DNA of 64,000 bases, taken from contig NZ_JAGINT010000002.1 of NCBI RefSeq assembly GCF_017876295.1, positions 2,170,001 through 2,234,000 on the forward strand. Direction: 5' to 3'. Positions within the stretch are counted from its first letter, which is position 1. The number at the start of each line of letters is the position of its first letter. The notes beneath the pieces were generated by a model that saw only the letters and a list, made by a program, of their open reading frames with translations, was not told where the DNA came from and did no database searches. This document shows positions 58,460-64,000 of the stretch, piece by piece. Source of the DNA: Kribbella aluminosa (GTDB lineage Bacteria > Actinomycetota > Actinomycetes > Propionibacteriales > Kribbellaceae). The translations under genes were made by a program, and so were the position numbers.

Positions 58460-58494
58460 AGTTTGCGTTAGTTTGCTTTGGCTTGATCACTATA
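58460..58494. promoter_or_regulatory. A/T-rich divergent regulatory patch with direct repeats
   Basis: AGTTTGCGTT (58460-58469) and AGTTTGCTTT (58470-58479) are abutting 10-base direct repeats in a patch that is clearly more A/T-rich than its surroundings. They are followed by a TATAGA -10-like box near 58490 on the plus strand. They lie 157 bases between the divergent LysM gene and the 58595 gene. Tandem direct repeats recall sites bound by BldC-type proteins. Confidence 0.4.
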
Positions 58495-58594
58495 GACCGG
58501 TACTAGGTTGCCTTTGCAAGTCCTTAACGCACGCTGCGTCGGTTTCCGCTGCAGAGGGTGAACGGCGGCACCCGGGACCGGTAGGTTCACGGTC

Positions 58595-59143
58595 ATGCGG
58601 TGGGATGCGTTGTTCGCGGACCTGGAGTCGCAGTTCGAGGCGCTCCAGGAGGGAGATCTGTACGGCGAGGTGGCCGACCGGATCCGGGCCGAGGTCGGGA
58701 AGATCACCGTCCTGGACCGGCTGCGCGGCGCGGTGAACACGGTCGTCCGGGTGGAGGTGAACGACGCGGACCCGGTCCGAGGGCTGCTCAGCCGGGTCGG
58801 GAAGGACTGCCTGCTGATCGAGACCGAGCGCTACGAGGAGTGGCTGATCCCGGTCGAGGCCCTGGTCGCCGTACACCGGCTGGGACCGTGGGCGGAGCCG
58901 GCCGTCGGCGCGGTGGAGGGCAAGCTCGGCCTCGCGCACCTGCTCCGCGGGATCGCCCGGGACCGCTCGCCGGTGACGCTGTTCTGCTCCGGGGGTGGCC
59001 CGGTCACCGGGACCGTCGACCGGGTCGGCGCTGACTTCCTGGAGATCGCGGAGCACCCGCTGGACGCGCCGCGCCGCCGTACCGAGGTCTACAACGTCCG
59101 CCTGGTGCCGACCCAGGCGCTCCGGGCCCTACGCCGCCGCTGA
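58595..59143 (+). CDS. Conserved actinobacterial hypothetical protein
   Basis: A 182-residue cytosolic protein. It begins RWDALFADLESQFEALQEGD, an amphipathic helix, and then has two similar beta-rich halves with alternating strands (VVRVEVNDADPVRGLLSRVG and VTLFCSGGGPVTGTVDRVGA, each followed by an acidic strand), which suggests two Sm/PRC-like barrels. No known motif is recognised. It is convergent with the small HTH gene, 8 bases away. Confidence 0.72.
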   Translation: MRWDALFADLESQFEALQEGDLYGEVADRIRAEVGKITVLDRLRGAVNTVVRVEVNDADPVRGLLSRVGKDCLLIETERYEEWLIPVEALVAVHRLGPWAEPAVGAVEGKLGLAHLLRGIARDRSPVTLFCSGGGPVTGTVDRVGADFLEIAEHPLDAPRRRTEVYNVRLVPTQALRALRRR

Positions 59144-59151
59144 GCCGAGGG

Positions 59152-59400
59152 CTAGAGGTGGGCGTCCTCCGAGGCGTCCACCTCTTCGCCGAAGGGGTGG
59201 GTGTCGATGAACTGCTTGGTCTCGGTGTAGAGCCGCTCGATGTACTTCTCCAGCTCGGCGGACTCCACCCGCCACTGGCCGCGGCCGCCGATCTTCACGG
59301 CCGGGATGTCGCCGCGGCGGACCAGTGCGTAGACCTGGTTGGCGGAGATGTTCAGGACCTCGGCGACGTCGGCGAGCTGGAGGAACCGGGGACCCGGCAT
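59152..59400 (-). CDS. Small helix-turn-helix protein (BldC/excisionase-like)
   Basis: An 82-residue DNA-binding protein with a MerR-like winged helix and no ligand domain: RFLQLADVAEVLNISANQVY, then ALVRRGDIPAVKIGGRGQWR, the hallmark of HTH_17/BldC-like proteins. The C-terminus is acidic. No integrase or phage genes are close, so it is more likely a BldC-type developmental regulator than an excisionase. Its target is unknown. Confidence 0.85.
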   Translation of the reverse strand: MPGPRFLQLADVAEVLNISANQVYALVRRGDIPAVKIGGRGQWRVESAELEKYIERLYTETKQFIDTHPFGEEVDASEDAHL

Positions 59401-59568
59401 CGTCGTACTCCTTCACGTAGTAGCTGGTTCCTTCAGTTTGCCACGGTTGGCGGGTGGATGACCCAGTTTGTCCCCAGGTCATGACAGCCTGTGGATGACC
59501 GTTCACGGCCAGCTCGGGGACCAGGCAGAATGTCCGCCGACAGGCGATCGATCGACTGGGGAGACGAC

Positions 59569-60228
59569 GTGGTCGACACACAGGTGCGAAGCGGGTTCGG
59601 GGCAGCGGCTGCTCCGGCGCAACGCAGCCGCAAGGCGCGCTGGAAGGACGGCCGCCTGGTGCTCGGCGTCCTGCTCGTCGCGGTGACCGCGTTGGCCGGC
59701 GCCAAGCTGCTCGCGTCCGCGGACGACACGACCACGGTCTGGGCGGCCAAGCACGAGCTCCGGGTCGGCAGCCCGCTGACCGACGACGACCTGACCACGG
59801 TCCGGGTGCGCTTCACCAGCAGCAACGACTCCGGGAAGTACCTGTCCGCCGACGCGGACCTGAAGGGCCTGGTCGTCGGCCGCGCGGTCGGGCCGGGCGA
59901 GTTCGTCCCGAAGGACGCCGCGGTTCCGAAGTCCGACCGGGAACGCACCGAGATGCCGCTCTCGGTCGCCACCGGCCACCTGCCGCCGGACCTCGCGGTC
60001 GGCGACGCGGTCGACGTCTGGGTGGTGCCCAAGGAGGAGGGCCACCCCGCGTCCCAGCTGTGGACCTCCGTCCGGGTGCTGCAGGTCGACTCGGTGAAGG
60101 GTGTCGCCGGCGGTTCCGCGCGCCGGCAGGTGACGATCGATCTGGCGGCCGCCGACCAGAGCCGGATGGGGACCTCGCTGGCCGCGATCAACGCCGGTGA
60201 GCCGACCCTGGTGCGGAAGGCCGGCTGA
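59569..60228 (+). CDS. SAF-domain protein (CpaB/RcpC-like)
   Basis: A 219-residue membrane-anchored protein. A TM helix lies near residues 24-42 (LVLGVLLVAVTALAGAKLLA). The SAF domain begins WAAKHELRVGSPLTDDDLTT and continues SADADLKGLVVGRAVGPGEF. SAF proteins of this type resemble CpaB/RcpC of Flp-pilus systems. GTG 59569 has GGGGAG six bases upstream; the longer frame was rejected. It overlaps the CpaE-like gene by one base. Confidence 0.83.
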   Translation: MVDTQVRSGFGAAAAPAQRSRKARWKDGRLVLGVLLVAVTALAGAKLLASADDTTTVWAAKHELRVGSPLTDDDLTTVRVRFTSSNDSGKYLSADADLKGLVVGRAVGPGEFVPKDAAVPKSDRERTEMPLSVATGHLPPDLAVGDAVDVWVVPKEEGHPASQLWTSVRVLQVDSVKGVAGGSARRQVTIDLAAADQSRMGTSLAAINAGEPTLVRKAG

Positions 60229-61505
60229 TGTCGATACCGGTGCTGCTGGCCGTCACGGGCGCTCCGTGGGAGGCGGATGCTGTACGGCGGACCGAGCACG
60301 CGCCTGGGATCCGGGTCGTCCGGCGCTGCGTGGACATCGCCGACGTGATGGCCGCGGCCGCCAGCGGGCAGGCCCGCGCGGTGCTGGTCGCCGACGCGAT
60401 GGCCCGGCTGTCGTCGGACGCGGTCGCCGCCCTGCATTCGCGCGGCATCGTCGTACTGGCCCTGGTCGACCCGCTGGAGACCGGTGCACCGTTCGGCGCC
60501 GAGGACCGGCTGGCCCGGATGGGGATCGAGCGGATCCTGCCCGCCGACGTCAGCCCGGCGGACCTCGGTCGCGCGGTCGCCGACGCGGTCGAGTCCGGAC
60601 CGCCGGTCGCCAGCTCGCACTTCGCGGGCGGGTTCGTGCCGCTGACCCCGGAGGACGCGGCGAACCCGCGGCCGCCCGCGTTCCCGCAGGGCACCGGCCG
60701 GCTGATCGCGGTCTGGGGCCCGACCGGCGCCCCCGGGCGTACGACGGTTGCCGTCAACCTGGCCACCGAGCTGTCGCTGCGCAGCGTCCCGACCCTGCTC
60801 GCCGATGCGGACGTGTACGGCGGGACCGTCGCGCAGATGCTCGGCATGCTCGACGAGACCTCCGGCCTGGCCGCCGCCGCACGGTCCGCGTCGAACGGCT
60901 CGCTCGACACGGTGATGCTCGCCCGGTACACCCGCGAGGTGAACCCGCATCTCCTGGTGCTGTCCGGCCTCAGCCGAGCCGACCGCTGGACCGAGCTGCG
61001 GCCCGCGGCGGTCGAGTCGATCTGGGCGACGGCGCGGACCCTGGCGCCGCTGACCGTCGTCGACGCCGGCTTCTGTATCGAGACCGACGAGGAGATCTCG
61101 TTCGACTCGCTGGCGCCGCGCCGCAACGGCGCGACGGTGTCGACGCTCGAGGAGGCCGACGAGGTGATCGTCGTCGGTACGGCGGACCCGGTCGGCCTGA
61201 CCCGCCTGATCCGGGCGGTCCACGAGGTGCGCGCCGTCGTGCCGTCGGTCGGCGTCCGCGTGGTCGTCAACCGGCTCCGCTCCGGCGCGCTCGGCGGCTC
61301 ACCGGGCGAGGCCGCGACGGATGCCCTGCAGCAGTACGCCGGGGTCGACCGCGCGGTCCTCCTGCCGTACGACCTGACCGCCACGGACACCGCGATGGCG
61401 CACGGCCGCAGCCTGGCCGAGGCGGCGAAGTCGAGCAAGCTCCGCAAGGCCTTCCAGCAACTGGCCGCCGACGTCGCGGAGGCATTCCATACAGTCCCTG
61501 CCTGA
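60228..61505 (+). CDS. CpaE/TadZ-like ParA-fold protein
   Basis: A 425-residue protein with an N-terminal receiver-like domain (residues 1-130: VLLAVTGAPWEADAVRRTEH, ARAVLVADAMARLSSDAV) and a C-terminal ParA/MinD-like domain. The P-loop reads AVWGPTGAPGRTTVAVNLAT, lacking the usual Lys (Arg in its place), while the switch regions VPTLLADADVYGGTVAQML and PLTVVDAGFCIETDE remain. CpaE/TadZ positions Flp pili, but no CpaF ATPase or TadB/C genes follow. The altered P-loop suggests weak or absent ATP hydrolysis. Confidence 0.83.
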   Translation: MSIPVLLAVTGAPWEADAVRRTEHAPGIRVVRRCVDIADVMAAAASGQARAVLVADAMARLSSDAVAALHSRGIVVLALVDPLETGAPFGAEDRLARMGIERILPADVSPADLGRAVADAVESGPPVASSHFAGGFVPLTPEDAANPRPPAFPQGTGRLIAVWGPTGAPGRTTVAVNLATELSLRSVPTLLADADVYGGTVAQMLGMLDETSGLAAAARSASNGSLDTVMLARYTREVNPHLLVLSGLSRADRWTELRPAAVESIWATARTLAPLTVVDAGFCIETDEEISFDSLAPRRNGATVSTLEEADEVIVVGTADPVGLTRLIRAVHEVRAVVPSVGVRVVVNRLRSGALGGSPGEAATDALQQYAGVDRAVLLPYDLTATDTAMAHGRSLAEAAKSSKLRKAFQQLAADVAEAFHTVPA

Positions 61506-61570
61506 ACCTCAGGGTTGATCCGGGGGAGATCCCGACCGACAACGGCGTCCCGACCTGACAGGGTTGAGGC

Positions 61571-62359
61571 ATGTCTGAAGTCCAGAGCCACCCGCGGGGC
61601 ACGATGAGTACCCAGCGGCGGTACGGGATCGCCATCTCGGTCGCGCTGGTCCTCGGCGGTGCCTACTGGGCGCTCACCGGCGTGACCGAAGGCACGAAGA
61701 ACGACCAGAGCAGCTACCCCGTGCAGGGCACCGAGCTGCTGGTGAATGGTGCGTCCGCGACGATCGAGGTGCGGCCCGGCGACGGCACCGAGGTGAAGGT
61801 GGAGCGGCAGTTCGAGCGGAACGTGTTCGGCTCTGACCCGAAGGACAGCTACAACGAGGGCCGGCTCGAGCTGGACAGCGGCGGCTGCGGGTTCCTGTCG
61901 TTCGGCTGCAGGACGAGTTACGTACTGACGGTCCCGCGCAACGTGAAGCTGACGCTGGAGGCCAGCAGCGGCCACGTCACGGTGTCCGGGCTCGAGGCCG
62001 GCGCGGACCTGAAGACCAGCTCCGGCAGCATCGAGGTGCACGACGTCAGCGGGCCGCTGGACCTGCGCTCGAGCTCCGGCAACCTGGACGCCGACGGCCT
62101 GACCTCGACGGCGGTGTCGGCGCACAGCAGTTCCGGCAACCTGGCGCTGGAGTTCGCCGCCGTTCCGCAGTCGATCGACGCGAAGGCGAGTTCGGGCGAC
62201 GTGTCGATCGCGATCCCGCCCGGCGACACGACGTACAAGCTCGCCACCGACACCTCCTCCGGCGACCGGTCGGCGAACGTGAAGAGCGACCCGAACGCGA
62301 CCCGGACGATCACCGCGCGGACCTCCTCGGGCGATGTCAGCATCGACTACACGCACTGA
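61571..62359 (+). CDS. DUF4097 beta-repeat protein, membrane-anchored
   Basis: A 262-residue protein with one TM helix near residues 18-36 (YGIAISVALVLGGAYWALTG), then an external domain of repeated short strands: KLTLEASSGHVTVSGL, DLKTSSGSIEVHDVSG, DLRSSSGNLDADGLTS, KASSGDVSIAI, RTSSGDVSIDYTH. The SSG(D/N/S) spacing is typical of DUF4097/adhesin-like right-handed beta helices. The ATG at 61571 and an internal ATG 61604 are both possible. Function unknown. Confidence 0.8.
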   Translation: MSEVQSHPRGTMSTQRRYGIAISVALVLGGAYWALTGVTEGTKNDQSSYPVQGTELLVNGASATIEVRPGDGTEVKVERQFERNVFGSDPKDSYNEGRLELDSGGCGFLSFGCRTSYVLTVPRNVKLTLEASSGHVTVSGLEAGADLKTSSGSIEVHDVSGPLDLRSSSGNLDADGLTSTAVSAHSSSGNLALEFAAVPQSIDAKASSGDVSIAIPPGDTTYKLATDTSSGDRSANVKSDPNATRTITARTSSGDVSIDYTH

Positions 62360-62424
62360 GCACACTGTGTGAGATCCAGGGTGGGGAGGGTGATCGCACC
62401 TTCGGCCTGAGTAGGCTGGCCGCC

Positions 62425-63069
62425 ATGGTCGAGGTGCGTGGTCTCCTGGTGGACTGGGGCGGCGTCCTCACCTCCGGGCTGGAGCCGGCGCTGCGCCGCT
62501 GGGCGGAGCTGGACGACTTCGACTTCGATTCGTACCTCGAAGCGGTCATGAAATGGCTGCCGTCCGAGAACGTGACCGCCGAGCTGAACCCGGTGCACGC
62601 GCTGGAGCGCGGCCAGATCGCGGTCCCCGACTTCGAGCGCAAACTCGCCTCGCTGCTGGTCCGCCGCGACGGTACGCCGGTGCCCGCCGAGGGGCTGATC
62701 GAGCGGATGTTCGCGCACTTCGAGCACCAGCCCGCGATGGCCGCGCTGGTCCGCCGGGTCAACCAGCACGGGATCCGGACCGCGCTGCTGTCGAACTCCT
62801 GGGGCAACACCTACCCGCGCGACACCTGGGACGGGATGTTCGACGACATCGTGATCTCCGGCGAGGTCGGGCTGCGCAAGCCCGAACCGGAGATCTTCCT
62901 GCTTGCCGCCCGCCGACTGAACCTGAAGCCGGAGGAGTGCGTCTTCGTCGACGACCTGCAGCTGAACGTCGACGGCGCCCGGGCGGTCGGGATGACCGCG
63001 ATTCTTCACACCGAGTACGACGAGACCCGGCGAGCGCTGGAAGACCTGTTCGGAGCCGACCTGACGTGA
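62425..63069 (+). CDS. HAD-superfamily hydrolase
   Basis: A 214-residue cytosolic hydrolase. Motif I is GLLVDWGGVLTSGLEP, with the nucleophile Asp but Gly instead of the second Asp of phosphatases. Motif II is TALLSNSWGN, motif III GLRKPEPEIF with the Lys, and motif IV VFVDDLQLNVDGARAVG. The cap is a small helical insertion after motif I. The missing second Asp occurs in dehalogenases and in epoxide-hydrolase N-domains, so substrate is open. Its stop overlaps the next gene's GTG. Confidence 0.88.
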   Translation: MVEVRGLLVDWGGVLTSGLEPALRRWAELDDFDFDSYLEAVMKWLPSENVTAELNPVHALERGQIAVPDFERKLASLLVRRDGTPVPAEGLIERMFAHFEHQPAMAALVRRVNQHGIRTALLSNSWGNTYPRDTWDGMFDDIVISGEVGLRKPEPEIFLLAARRLNLKPEECVFVDDLQLNVDGARAVGMTAILHTEYDETRRALEDLFGADLT

Positions 63070-64000
63070 CCGTGACCACCCCTCCTTCTTCTCCAGTCCG
63101 GCCGGACGGGCGTCGGCGTACGCTGATCGCGATCGTGGCGTGCGCCGTGCTGGTCGCGCTCGGCGCCTGGATCGGCAGCCTGTTCGGCGGCATGATCGAC
63201 CTGCGCGTGTACCGGATGGGCGGCTCGGTGCTGCTGCACGGCGAGTCGCTGTACGACGCGAAGCTGCCCGGCTCGGGGCTGCCGTTCACGTACCCGCCGT
63301 TCGCGGCGATCGCGATGGTGCCGCTGGCCGCCGTACCGTGGGCGCTCGCGCTGATCGCGTGGACGACGATCTCGGTGCTGTGCATCACCGCCTTGTGGCG
63401 GATCAGCCTGACCAGGACGTTCTGGTCGTTCGTGACGCAGCGGAAGCGGACGGCGGTGCTGGTCGCGTTGACGATCTTGTCGCTGCTGCTCGAGCCGGTC
63501 TGGCAGACGATCCAGTTTGGCCAGATCAACCTGTTGCTGACCGCAATGATCCTGCTGGACCTGGTGCGCCCGAAGGACACCCGGCTGCGCGGGTTCTGGC
63601 TCGGCGTCACGATCGGCGTCAAGCTCACCCCGCTGCCGTTCCTCGCGCTGCTCGTCGTGACGAAGCAGTGGCGGGCGCTGCGGAACGCGGTGTTCGGGCT
63701 GCTGGCGACGATGGGGATCGGCTTCGCGATCGTGCCGCACCAGTCGTGGCACTACTGGACCAAGGTGATCCTGGACGCGAACCGGGTCGGCGGGATCGCG
63801 TACACGGGCAACCAGTCCTTCAACGGCTTCCTGCACCGGATCGGCAACCAGGCGAGCTGGGTGCAGCCGACCTGGTTCGTACTGTCGGCGGTGTTCGGGC
63901 TGGCGGTGCTTTGGCTGGCCCGGAAGTACTGGCTCGCGGACGAGCGGGTGACCGCGATCTCCGTGATGGCGCTCGCCGTCCTGTACGCGTCGCCGATCTC
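63066..64000 (+). CDS. DUF2029/GT87 glycosyltransferase, 5' part
   Basis: The window ends inside this gene. The visible 311 codons encode a polytopic membrane protein with a short N-terminus (VTVTTPPSSPVRPDGRRRT), a first helix (LIAIVACAVLVALGAWIGSL), the conserved acidic loop MIDLRVYRMGGSVLLHGESL with Asp, and GSGLPFTYPPFAAIA, then VWQTIQFGQINLLLTAMILL. This is the layout of the DUF2029 (GT87) polyprenyl-phosphomannose-dependent alpha-mannosyltransferases of actinobacteria. GTG 63066 overlaps the HAD stop as GTGA; GTG 63072 is an alternative. Confidence 0.87.
   Translation, partial: MTVTTPPSSPVRPDGRRRTLIAIVACAVLVALGAWIGSLFGGMIDLRVYRMGGSVLLHGESLYDAKLPGSGLPFTYPPFAAIAMVPLAAVPWALALIAWTTISVLCITALWRISLTRTFWSFVTQRKRTAVLVALTILSLLLEPVWQTIQFGQINLLLTAMILLDLVRPKDTRLRGFWLGVTIGVKLTPLPFLALLVVTKQWRALRNAVFGLLATMGIGFAIVPHQSWHYWTKVILDANRVGGIAYTGNQSFNGFLHRIGNQASWVQPTWFVLSAVFGLAVLWLARKYWLADERVTAISVMALAVLYASPI

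Noticed and set aside
59152..59400. Phage excisionase
   Set aside because: The fold is shared with BldC-type regulators and there is no integrase, attachment site or phage gene nearby.

Overview
The window is high-GC DNA from an actinobacterium. The mtrA-mtrB-lpqB-comF-hpf-secA order, the Rv3235-like (DUF6459), LysM, DUF58/DUF4350/DUF4129 and DUF1206 genes, frequent GTG starts and ATGA/GTGA overlaps all fit the Propionibacteriales. The abundance of sugar ABC importers points to Kribbella or a close relative; that genus call is inference. No rRNA, tRNA, CRISPR array, prophage or insertion sequence was seen.

Layout. 1-2345: end of a Trm112-like gene, a SIS-domain sugar isomerase and manA. 2382-9306: a CDF cation transporter, an acyl-CoA desaturase, a MerR regulator with a palindrome at its start, ahcY, an RDD protein and a divergent SpoIIM-like protein, then a DUF1206 protein. 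9278-13178: a DUF899 protein, then a tetR/ATPase/permease exporter operon with an 18-bp operator. 13349-18942: a five-gene oligopeptide (Dpp/Opp) ABC importer whose binding protein carries an unusual C-terminal membrane anchor. 18929-20777: a leaderless arsR with an operator-promoter, a START-VOC fusion and a frameshifted phosphotransferase. 20786-22681: a two-gene AAA-ATPase/RloB pair resembling abortive-infection systems. 22765-27806: a MoxR/DUF58/DUF4350/DUF4129 operon.

28016-39406 is the conserved core: MtrAB two-component system, LpqB, ComF, ribosome hibernation factor, a frameshifted secreted trypsin-like protease, an AlkX/YcaQ-type glycosylase and SecA. 39627-53320 starts with a nitronate monooxygenase and is then a carbohydrate-utilisation region. 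One module runs leftward (ABC importer, PfkB kinase, GH4 glycosidase). The other runs rightward (LacI regulator with two palindromic operators, ABC importer, GH130 phosphorylase, Tat-exported protein). 53301-64000 holds a phosphotransferase, an AraC regulator, a VanW protein, DUF6459 and LysM proteins, an Sm-like hypothetical, a small HTH protein, a SAF/CpaE pair lacking the usual secretion ATPase, a DUF4097 protein, a HAD hydrolase and the start of a GT87-type glycosyltransferase.

Four genes (phosphotransferase, rloB, trypsin-like protease, leftward sugar-binding protein) are each broken by exactly one extra base, several within short homopolymers. This looks more like residual sequencing error than four independent pseudogenes, and it should be resolved before any of them is called broken.
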